Assembly: GCA_030528055.1 (NCBI GenBank)
Contig: JAUMZQ010000015.1
Span: 1-61,572, forward strand
Source: Streptococcus sp.
GTDB taxonomy: Bacteria; Bacillota; Bacilli; Lactobacillales; Streptococcaceae
Direction of reading: 5' to 3'
DNA: 61,572 nucleotides
The position numbers and the translations under genes were made by a program. Shown here in pieces: positions 30,528-37,905 of the stretch (position 1 is its first letter; the number at the start of each line of letters is the position of its first letter). The notes beneath the pieces are model-generated. The model saw nothing but the letters and a program-made list of their open reading frames with translations. It was not told the DNA's origin and made no database searches.

Positions 30528-31358
30528 TTATACGCCCAAAACTGGGATTTTAGTAAAGAATGAAAAAGCAGATATTCCTATAGCAATTGCAATCACTATA
30601 AAAATTGCTTTAGTAGAATTCATGCCCTTTCTACCAAGTAAGTAGTAAATAAGCCCGGTAAATAAAGCTGGAACCAAACGTGGGAAGATTTTATCTAAAG
30701 TTTCTTGAAGATTAAATGTTACACCACCAAAATTTTGAGCAAAAGTAAATTTGAAGTTAATCATATTTGCCACTAAAGCACCAACCATGAATACCCCCAA
30801 TACAGAAGCTGCATCTGTTAATGCTGAGAGTCTATCCTGCATGGTTGTAACTAAATTTACCCCTTGTTTATGAGCAAATTCCAATTGTAGCCAACGAAAT
30901 GAGTTGATAACAAAAGCACTTACAAATACCCAGAGAAAAATCCCTGCAGGATTTCCGTTTTGAGCTAGTCCTGCTGCTACACCCCCCATAATTGCAGGTA
31001 CAGTTGAACCAAACAATGCATCACCGATTGCGGCAAAAGGTCCCATTAAACCGGTCTTTATACTCATAACAGCATTTTTAGATTCAATCCCTTCTTTTTC
31101 TTCAAGAGCCAAATCAATACCTGTGATTAGAGTATGGAAGAAATTAGAAGTATTGAAAAACTGTGTGTGAGTTTTCATTATTTCTTTCAGTTCTGGAGTT
31201 CCATCACCGTACAATTTTCTTAATTGTGGCAAAATCATATAAAGATAGCCTGATGCTTGCATCCGCTCATAGTTCCATCCCCATTGAAAAGTAAATAAAC
31301 TACGACGGTTAATTTGCTTAAAATCTTCTTTTGTTAACTTATACTTAGAGTTCGTCAT
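30528..31358 (-). CDS. PTS EIID, mannose family
   Basis: 276 residues from ATG 31358 (MTNSKYKLTKEDFKQINRRSLFTFQWGWNYERMQASGY). GGGGAG lies within the 3' end of the EIIC gene, which it overlaps by 14 bp. AIGDALFGSTVPAIMGGVAAGLA and a C-terminal membrane helix are typical. Works with EIIC as the sugar channel. A second ATG 3 bp upstream is equally possible. Confidence 0.92.
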   Translation of the reverse strand: MTNSKYKLTKEDFKQINRRSLFTFQWGWNYERMQASGYLYMILPQLRKLYGDGTPELKEIMKTHTQFFNTSNFFHTLITGIDLALEEKEGIESKNAVMSIKTGLMGPFAAIGDALFGSTVPAIMGGVAAGLAQNGNPAGIFLWVFVSAFVINSFRWLQLEFAHKQGVNLVTTMQDRLSALTDAASVLGVFMVGALVANMINFKFTFAQNFGGVTFNLQETLDKIFPRLVPALFTGLIYYLLGRKGMNSTKAIFIVIAIAIGISAFSFFTKIPVLGV

Positions 31359-32235
31359 CATCAATCTCCCCGCTTTCTTCATTAGCTGTAACAGTGACTA
31401 CCTGTCTGTTTGTTGCATTTTTATAACTAATAGCAGCTAAACCGAATCCTATTACTGCAATCCCAATCATTGGAAGTCCTTCAAACTTAGCACCTCCTAA
31501 AGCTTCTGCTACTTTTTTAACAGTTCCGACACCACCTGCTAGTGTAGAGATATAATCGAAAAGAACTTTCAATATTGCTGTAATAACGAATCCCATTCCT
31601 AAATAATGAAGGTTTTTCTTAACTGGAAGATAGCGAAGTAAAATTGCAAAACCGACACCTGGAAGCATCTTTCCAGCCAAAATTAAGCCATCTGCCAACC
31701 ATTGTGCATTAGTTGAAATCCATTTTGTGAAAACATCTACAGCTCCACCACCAAGTGCTAACGCAAGAAATACTGGAAGTGCACGTGACAATGCCCAAGG
31801 AAGAGCACCTAAAAGATAATTACGTTCAATTCCTTTGTAATCAAATCGTTCAATAGCTGCATCGACACGATGTGCAAAGAAAGTAGTAGAGAAGCGTCCT
31901 AAAACATCAGTATAGACAAGAAGTGCTGCCACTGGAACTGCGATTGAAGAAATAGCCAGTTCAGGTTTCATACCTACAGCCACCGAAAAAGCTGTTGCTA
32001 ATACTGCACCAGAAGTTGCGTCAATCCGAGAAGCTCCTCCAAAAGTTCCTACTCCAAGAACTACTAATTGTAAGCTACCACCAATCAGTAAGCCCGCCTT
32101 CATATCTCCCATTACTAATCCAGTAATGAATCCTGCAAAGACCGGAGATCCTGCAGACGAGTTAATAGTTAATTCGTCTAATATTTGATACGCTGAATAA
32201 AGCGTAAGCAAAAGAATTTGCCACCATTGTATCAT
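31345..32235 (-). CDS. PTS EIIC, mannose family (AgaC/AgaW-like)
   Basis: 296 residues with about seven membrane helices. SPVFAGFITGLVMGDMKAGLLIGGSLQLVVLGVG is the classic EIIC-Man start, and GGASRIDATSGAVLATAF follows. It ends in an acidic cytoplasmic tail (EESGEIDDDEL). The substrate is likely Gal-beta-1,3-GlcNAc or a galactosamine sugar, by synteny with the pneumococcal bgaC locus. Confidence 0.93.
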   Translation of the reverse strand: MIQWWQILLLTLYSAYQILDELTINSSAGSPVFAGFITGLVMGDMKAGLLIGGSLQLVVLGVGTFGGASRIDATSGAVLATAFSVAVGMKPELAISSIAVPVAALLVYTDVLGRFSTTFFAHRVDAAIERFDYKGIERNYLLGALPWALSRALPVFLALALGGGAVDVFTKWISTNAQWLADGLILAGKMLPGVGFAILLRYLPVKKNLHYLGMGFVITAILKVLFDYISTLAGGVGTVKKVAEALGGAKFEGLPMIGIAVIGFGLAAISYKNATNRQVVTVTANEESGEIDDDEL

Positions 32236-32260
32236 AACAATGTCCTCCTAAAATTTTTTC

Positions 32261-32737
32261 TTATTTTAATAAATCCATGAAGTTCTCAACAGGATCGTTG
32301 GGAACCATTTGAGCAGTTAATTTCACGCCTTTGTCATGTAGTTTTTTGAATACTTCTACATCTTCATCCACAACATTGATAGAGCGAGTAATAGAGTGAG
32401 TTTCTGGTGTTTGCGACATATTGCCTACATTCAAGACATCAATCGAAACACCGGCTTCTACCAATTTCAAAAAACGGTCTGGCTTGCGTGCTACAATAAA
32501 GAGACGCTGACTATCATACTTACCAGCTAAGATATTTTCTGCTGCCCTAGCTACAGGTAACACACTTAATTTCACACCGGGTGGGGTGGCTAATTTTAAA
32601 CCACTTTTTTCAATAGCATTTTCTGCTACTTCATCATCCACTACCATGATACGAGAAATTCCTAGTTTAGTTGCCCATAAATTTGCTACTTGTCCATGTA
32701 TCAGACGTCCATCTATACGATTACCTATGATTGTCAT
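32261..32737 (-). CDS. PTS EIIB, mannose family (AgaB/AgaV-like)
   Basis: 158 residues. NRIDGRLIHGQVANLW holds the phospho-accepting His14. LKLATPPGVKLSVLPV and LNVGNMSQTPETHSITRSI are family blocks. The start overlaps the bgaC stop by 4 bp, so the two are translationally coupled. Confidence 0.93.
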   Translation of the reverse strand: MTIIGNRIDGRLIHGQVANLWATKLGISRIMVVDDEVAENAIEKSGLKLATPPGVKLSVLPVARAAENILAGKYDSQRLFIVARKPDRFLKLVEAGVSIDVLNVGNMSQTPETHSITRSINVVDEDVEVFKKLHDKGVKLTAQMVPNDPVENFMDLLK

Positions 32738-34521
32738 AAGTTTTCCCCCTTTATTGTTTTAAATGTTGGTTGACTAACTAAGCTAATGGAGTTTTTATAT
32801 TCTCCTTCAGTTTCAAAAATAATAATTCGATTGGACCCTTCTTTTAACAAGCTATGTGGAACATAGAGAGATAAAGTTGGACCAACTTTCCAAAAACGAC
32901 CAATGTTTACATTATTCACAAAGGCGATTCCTTTTCCAAAACCTGATAAATCAAGATAAGTGTCACTTGCTGTTTCAACTTCAAAGTCAAAAGCATAAAA
33001 AGCAGGTTGACCTTCATACCATTGTTTAGAAAAATCAATTTTTTCTGGATTATCTAGTGGTAAAGGATACTGTTTCCAATTAAGTAAAAAATGTAAATCT
33101 TTGCAAACCCCTGTTCGAATTCCTTTCCGTTGAGTATCTGCTAAAAATTTGTGACCATAATTCACTCGTCCCATATTTTCTACTAAAATATCTAACTGAT
33201 GTTTTTCCTTTTTCTGACCAGCAACGAAAATATCCTGTCCAATATCCGTTTGATATTGAGTTGTGACATGTTGTTTATCTATAAAAAGTTGTACTCGATC
33301 TCGTCCATCAATAATGCGGATCTTTTCTTCATTCGCATCCCATTCTGTTTCTATTTGGTACAGAAGATAGCCAACATTTTGACCAAGCTCTTCCATACTC
33401 ATTGGATAGAGACTCTCTATTGGATCTGATAAACTATCCAACGTCTCAAACAAACTAACTTGCTGGCTTAAAGGAATATCATTTTGTACCCTTGTTTCTT
33501 TTATCAGCGGTTCCATTTGAGTATATTCCGGATAGTAGGTTTTCATCATTTTTTGAACGGCATAATACTTTTCTGTAGGATTTCCAGCTTCATTTAAGAG
33601 AGCGTCATAATCATAAGAAGTTACTTGTGGTAAATCAATCGTTCCACGTGCAGAACAACCGTTCATAAATCCAAAGTTCGTTCCTCCATGAAACATATAA
33701 AGATTAATGGAGCCAAGTTCTAGAACTTCATGAACAGCTTCAGCCAACTCTTCTGGATCTCTGGTAATAATAGGTTCTTTCCAACGATTAAACCAACCGT
33801 CCCAGAATTCCATACACATAAGTGGCCATTTCTTGTCGTACTCATCAAAGAATTCTTGCATCTGACCAAAATTATAAGCGGCCTTAGACCCAAAATTTCC
33901 TGTCACAAATACATCGTCTTCAATCAGAGTCCCTGCTCTCAGCGTTGCTCGCCACGGTCCATCTGATGTAAAGAGTGGACAAGTAACGCCTCTATCCAAT
34001 AATTGTTTTTTTACTGCTCGTAGATAGGCTTTGTCTTCTCCGTAAGAACCATATTCATTTTCCACCTGCATCATAAGAATATTGCCACCATTGTCCAAAA
34101 GTCTTGGAACCAATCTAGGAAGCAATTCATCATAATACTCCGCAAGCGCTTCTAGATAAGAAGGATCTGATGAGCGAATCCGCATCTTCTCGTTCAAAAG
34201 CCAAGCGGGTTGACCTCCAAATTCCCATTCTGCACAAATGAAAGGCGAGGGACGCACAATAGCATATAATCCCAAATCTTGAGCGAGTTGCAAAAACTTT
34301 TCAATATCTAAAATACCCTTAAAGTCAAATTGCCCTTTTTGAGGTTCATGCATGTTCCAAGGAACATAAGTTTCAACCGTATTAAAACCAAGAGCTTTTA
34401 AATTATATAATGAGTGATACCAATCTTCAGGTTGAATTCTGAAGTAATGAATAGCCCCTGATAAAATTTTAAAATCTTGACCATCTAGGCAGAAAGAATG
34501 ACCAATTTTAAATCTTGCCAT
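32734..34521 (-). CDS. bgaC: Glycoside hydrolase family 35 beta-galactosidase, BgaC-like
   Basis: 595 residues, no signal peptide. The TIM barrel starts LDGQDFKILSGAIHYFRI. The acid/base Glu156 lies in QVENEYGSYG and the nucleophile Glu238 in CMEFWDGW. C-terminal beta-sandwich domains end with the usual GFGKGIAFVNNVNIGRFW block. The S. pneumoniae homologue acts on Gal-beta-1,3-GlcNAc. As it lacks a signal sequence it may act on sugars brought in by the adjacent PTS, or reach the surface by an unknown route as reported for pneumococcus. First gene of the operon, behind a good promoter and a cre. Confidence 0.93.
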   Translation of the reverse strand: MARFKIGHSFCLDGQDFKILSGAIHYFRIQPEDWYHSLYNLKALGFNTVETYVPWNMHEPQKGQFDFKGILDIEKFLQLAQDLGLYAIVRPSPFICAEWEFGGQPAWLLNEKMRIRSSDPSYLEALAEYYDELLPRLVPRLLDNGGNILMMQVENEYGSYGEDKAYLRAVKKQLLDRGVTCPLFTSDGPWRATLRAGTLIEDDVFVTGNFGSKAAYNFGQMQEFFDEYDKKWPLMCMEFWDGWFNRWKEPIITRDPEELAEAVHEVLELGSINLYMFHGGTNFGFMNGCSARGTIDLPQVTSYDYDALLNEAGNPTEKYYAVQKMMKTYYPEYTQMEPLIKETRVQNDIPLSQQVSLFETLDSLSDPIESLYPMSMEELGQNVGYLLYQIETEWDANEEKIRIIDGRDRVQLFIDKQHVTTQYQTDIGQDIFVAGQKKEKHQLDILVENMGRVNYGHKFLADTQRKGIRTGVCKDLHFLLNWKQYPLPLDNPEKIDFSKQWYEGQPAFYAFDFEVETASDTYLDLSGFGKGIAFVNNVNIGRFWKVGPTLSLYVPHSLLKEGSNRIIIFETEGEYKNSISLVSQPTFKTIKGENL

Positions 34522-34537
34522 CTCATTTCCTCTCCGT

Positions 34538-34552
34538 TTGTAAACCTTTTCA
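34538..34552 (-). promoter_or_regulatory. cre (CcpA) site before bgaC
   Basis: TTGTAAACCTTTTCA matches the degenerate cre WTGNAANCGNWWNCA at every position except the central G. It lies between the promoter and the bgaC start codon, where bound CcpA-HPr(Ser-P) would block elongation when glucose is present. Confidence 0.6.
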
Positions 34553-34566
34553 TATTTTATATTATT

Positions 34567-34595
34567 AATATAATAAATTTTTGTATAAATGTCAA
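34567..34595 (-). promoter_or_regulatory. bgaC operon promoter
   Basis: Minus strand TTGACA (34590-34595), exactly 17 bp, TATATT (34567-34572). An AT-rich dyad around 34561-34575 overlaps the -10 and may be the operator for the divergent GntR regulator. Confidence 0.75.
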
Positions 34596-34659
34596 CATTT
34601 TTTTAAAAAATATGTTAAAATCTTAATAGAGAGGGATAAAAAAAGAGAGGTGAAATACA

Positions 34660-35376
34660 ATGGCTATTCCTAAGTATCAACAGATTAAAGATGAATTAAA
34701 GCAACAAATCATTTCTGGAGGCTTTGAGAACGGCGATAAATTTTATACAGAAGCTGAGTTAATTAAAATGTTCAATGTTAGCTCTATTACTGTCGTTCGT
34801 GCTTTGAATGAATTAGCTGCTGATGGATACATTATTCGTCAACAAGGAAAAGGAACATTTGTTTCACGTGCTAGAAAACACAAACTAGTAGAATTTTCAG
34901 ACGTTGAAACATTTCCTATCCAAAAAGACAAGGTGAGCGTTTTATCTATTAAACGTGGCAACGATTTGCGAATACTAGATAAATTAGAATTGGCACCAAC
35001 TCAATTCTACTATAAAGTTGATCGTATCCGAAAAACTAGTGATAAAATCTATATTTATCATCAAACCTATATTCCTGAACAATATATCAACCCCAACTAT
35101 CCAGATTTAAACTATTATAGTTCCATCTATACTCGCTTTAAATTGGATTATCATATCCACATGAATGATGAACCGTTTGAAGAAATCAATGAAATAGTCT
35201 TTCCAACACCAAAGGCTATTGCTGAAACTCTAAAAATTGATACAAATTTCCCAACTGTTCATCAGGTGAAAGTGACAAGGCTGGAAAATACAGGACAAGT
35301 TCTTGAATATAGCGAAACTTATAAGAGAGGCGACTTCTTCAAGATTAAATTTATATCTTCTAATCGCGAATATTAA
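34660..35376 (+). CDS. GntR/UTRA family regulator of the bgaC operon
   Basis: 238 residues. N-terminal GntR winged helix: PKYQQIKDELKQQIISGGF, FTVSS-type helix MFNVSSITVVRALNELAADG, and the wing IIRQQGKGTFVSR. The C-terminal UTRA effector domain includes RIRKTSDKIYIYHQTYIPE and ETYKRGDFFKIKF. YvoA/NagR-type members respond to sugar phosphates. Divergent from bgaC with 138 bp between, so it most likely represses that operon. AGAGAGGTG precedes the ATG. Confidence 0.9.
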   Translation: MAIPKYQQIKDELKQQIISGGFENGDKFYTEAELIKMFNVSSITVVRALNELAADGYIIRQQGKGTFVSRARKHKLVEFSDVETFPIQKDKVSVLSIKRGNDLRILDKLELAPTQFYYKVDRIRKTSDKIYIYHQTYIPEQYINPNYPDLNYYSSIYTRFKLDYHIHMNDEPFEEINEIVFPTPKAIAETLKIDTNFPTVHQVKVTRLENTGQVLEYSETYKRGDFFKIKFISSNREY

Positions 35377-35379
35377 AAA

Positions 35380-35418
35380 AACAAGCTTAGGGCAGATGCT
35401 CTGAGCTTGTTTTTTTTT
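35380..35418. terminator. Bidirectional terminator between gntR and purB
   Basis: ACAAGCTTAGGGCA-GAT-GCTCTGAGCTTGT hairpin with a run of As before and nine Ts after. It serves gntR on the plus strand and probably purB on the minus. Confidence 0.85.
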
Positions 35419-35469
35419 AATAAATATTCTTACAATTTCTTTTTTTGGAGACTGTTGAAATCTACAAAT

Positions 35470-36765
35470 TTACTCTAAACCTACACGGCTAAAAATATCA
35501 TCCACACGTTTTGTGTAGTAAACTGGATTAAACAACTCATCAATCTCTTCTTGAGTCAATCGTGAAGTCACTTCTTTATCTGCTTCAAGTAGAGGTTTGA
35601 AATCAACTTGGTTATCCCAAGAATAAGCTGTTTTAGGTTGAACCAAATCATAGGCTTGCTCACGGGTCATCCCTTTTTCAATCAGTTTCAACATCACACG
35701 TTGACTAAAGATTAGTCCAAAGGTAGAGTCCATATTGCGTAGCATATTCTCTGGAAATACCGTTAAGTTTTTGACGATATTACCAAAACGATTCAACATA
35801 TAGTCAATTAAGATGGTCGTATCTGGTGTAATGATGCGTTCTGCTGATGAATGGGAAATGTCGCGCTCATGCCAAAGGGCAACATTTTCATAAGCTGTTA
35901 CCATATGTCCACGAACAACACGAGCTAGCCCAGTCATGTTTTCCGAACCAATTGGATTGCGTTTATGTGGCATAGCAGAGCTTCCTTTTTGCCCTTTAGC
36001 AAAAAATTCTTCGACTTCACGTTGTTCTGATTTTTGCAAACCACGAATCTCTGTTGCCATCCGCTCGATAGATGTCGCAATACATGCTAACACAGCAAAG
36101 TACTCAGCATGTAAATCACGTGGAAGTACTTGGGTAGAAATTTCTTGTGGTCTGATGCCTAATTTACCACATACATATTCTTCAACAAATGGTGGAATAT
36201 TGGCAAAGTTCCCCACGGCACCTGAGATTTTACCAGCTTCTACACCCGCAGCGACTCTCTCAAAACGCTCAACATTCCGTTTCATCTCACTATACCAAGT
36301 TGCTAACTTCAAACCAAATGTTGTTGGCTCAGCATGAACACCATGTGTACGTCCCATCATGATGGTCATTTTGTGTTCACGCGCCTTATTGGCAACAATC
36401 TCTGTGAAATTAGCAAGGTCACGACGGATAATGTCATTAGCTTGCTTGTAAAGGTAACCATAGGCTGTATCTACAACGTCTGTTGATGTCAAACCATAGT
36501 GAACCCATTTGCGTTCTTCACCGAGCGTCTCTGATACTGCACGTGTAAAGGCAACCACATCATGACGTGTTTCTTCTTCAATTTCTAAAATACGGTCAAT
36601 ATTAAAATCAGCCTTTTCACGAATTTTAGCCACATCTTCTTCAGGGATTTCCCCCAACTCAGCCCATGCCTCGTCAGCTAGAATCTCAACTTCTAACCAA
36701 GCACGGTACTTGTTTTCTTCGCTCCAGATGTTCGCCATCTCAGGGCGGGAATAACGTTCAATCAT
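35470..36765 (-). CDS. purB: Adenylosuccinate lyase
   Basis: 431 residues. Cleaves SAICAR and adenylosuccinate, releasing fumarate. The signature [15 protein letters not shown] is present, as are [14 protein letters not shown] and [14 protein letters not shown] blocks. Its ATG overlaps the stop of the PD-(D/E)xK gene as ATGA. Its AAGGAG ribosome-binding site lies inside that gene's last codons. Last gene of purD-purE-purK-cassette-purB. Confidence 0.96.
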   Translation of the reverse strand: MIERYSRPEMANIWSEENKYRAWLEVEILADEAWAELGEIPEEDVAKIREKADFNIDRILEIEEETRHDVVAFTRAVSETLGEERKWVHYGLTSTDVVDTAYGYLYKQANDIIRRDLANFTEIVANKAREHKMTIMMGRTHGVHAEPTTFGLKLATWYSEMKRNVERFERVAAGVEAGKISGAVGNFANIPPFVEEYVCGKLGIRPQEISTQVLPRDLHAEYFAVLACIATSIERMATEIRGLQKSEQREVEEFFAKGQKGSSAMPHKRNPIGSENMTGLARVVRGHMVTAYENVALWHERDISHSSAERIITPDTTILIDYMLNRFGNIVKNLTVFPENMLRNMDSTFGLIFSQRVMLKLIEKGMTREQAYDLVQPKTAYSWDNQVDFKPLLEADKEVTSRLTQEEIDELFNPVYYTKRVDDIFSRVGLE

Positions 36766-37715
36766 TTTTTTCTCCTTAATCGATTAAATAATAACTCTTC
36801 TGTATTTTCCCATTTAAAAACTCCTATTCCATCCGAGTCAATATAACTCTCTCCCTCTCTTTGTTCGTATTCATAAAATTCAACTTTATTGTAATGGTCT
36901 GTATTTAAATGTCGTTTATCAATGCCTAGTAAATGGTATTCATTAAGAAAAACTATATAATCAAACATGATAAATTCGATTTTACCTATTTTTTCAACAA
37001 GAGGATCATCCAGAACTTGTGATTGCCAAATTTCATAATATTTAGTAACTAAACCATCTAGACTAATACCTTCTGGCACTCCATCAACCGGAGGGTCAAT
37101 ATAATCAATATCTATTTTATCAAAAAGATTTGATGACACTACCGCTATACTAGAAACTTGTCCTATATTTACTGATAATGCTTGTTGTACCGCTTTAAAT
37201 TTAGCTGGATTACCTTTGTTCTTCTTCCATCCTTTTGATTCTAACGAAAAGTATTTATTGTTTCTATCCACTCCAACTAAATCAGGTCTACTGCCTGTTA
37301 AAGTCTTGCTATTCATTTTAGCCCATCCTTCGTAATTAAACGTTATGATACCACCAGACAACCTTTTAAACATGATATTAGTATGTATTTTTCCTATAAT
37401 ATTTGAAAATTGAGCGATATATGTAGGATCATACGCATATGCTTGTGGTTCACTAAAACTCTCCGCTTGAAGAAAATTTCCAACATCAAAGAAATCTTCA
37501 TAATATGTTAGAAATGCTTGTCCCTTTCTCACAAGATTATTAGGGGAATATTGTCCCATCCCAACCTTAACAGCATTCAAAATATACTCCATTTTAGTAA
37601 CATTTATCGCATTTGGGCCTACTGTTGTTAACTTTGAAATCAAACTCTTAAAATTTTGTGCATTTGTTTTATTAAAGTTCGCTTTATTCTTATACTCTGT
37701 ATAGGTTATCTTCAC
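36762..37715 (-). CDS. Predicted PD-(D/E)xK nuclease-fold protein, probable defence partner
   Basis: 317 residues from GTG 37715, preceded by AAAGGA. The motif [20 protein letters not shown] with the following K gives D145 ... E159-x-K161, the metal-binding core of PD-(D/E)xK nucleases. The region before it (residues 1-140) is mostly helical, and the C-terminal half is mixed alpha/beta and acidic. No DNA-binding module or methylase is seen. I do not recognise the family. It follows the RloC-like ATPase by 190 bp, and its stop overlaps purB. The pair lies inside a purine operon where pneumococcal relatives have no such system that I recall. A restriction or abortive-infection effector is the likeliest role, by motif and neighbour only. 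Confidence 0.6.
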   Translation of the reverse strand: MKITYTEYKNKANFNKTNAQNFKSLISKLTTVGPNAINVTKMEYILNAVKVGMGQYSPNNLVRKGQAFLTYYEDFFDVGNFLQAESFSEPQAYAYDPTYIAQFSNIIGKIHTNIMFKRLSGGIITFNYEGWAKMNSKTLTGSRPDLVGVDRNNKYFSLESKGWKKNKGNPAKFKAVQQALSVNIGQVSSIAVVSSNLFDKIDIDYIDPPVDGVPEGISLDGLVTKYYEIWQSQVLDDPLVEKIGKIEFIMFDYIVFLNEYHLLGIDKRHLNTDHYNKVEFYEYEQREGESYIDSDGIGVFKWENTEELLFNRLRRKK

Positions 37716-37782
37716 TTTTACATTCCTTTTATACTTATTCCACTGTCTTCTACTTTAAGTGAAACCATTCATCAGATTTAAA

Positions 37783-37905
37783 CTAGATTATCGTCAGTAT
37801 GACCACCCAATATGTTAATAGCTTATCAATTACCTTCTTAAATCTTCTATATTTTTTGACTATATCCTCCAATGATGTAGCTCTAACAACTGACCAAGAA
37901 AATTT
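37783..37905 (-). other. In-frame open segment after the ATPase stop, possible gene remnant
   Basis: After the ATPase TAA (37908-37906) the same frame stays open for 40 codons to TAG at 37785-37783, reading KFSWSVVRATSLEDIV and then a Lys/Arg-rich helix and a hydrophobic end. There is no own start or ribosome-binding site. It may be a leftover of an older, longer gene or chance. The remaining 67 bp before the nuclease gene hold no clear promoter. Confidence 0.25.

Noticed and set aside
37716..37905. Transposase remnant in the cassette gap
   Set aside because: The 40-codon segment has no recognisable transposase motif, and no terminal inverted repeats or target duplications were seen.
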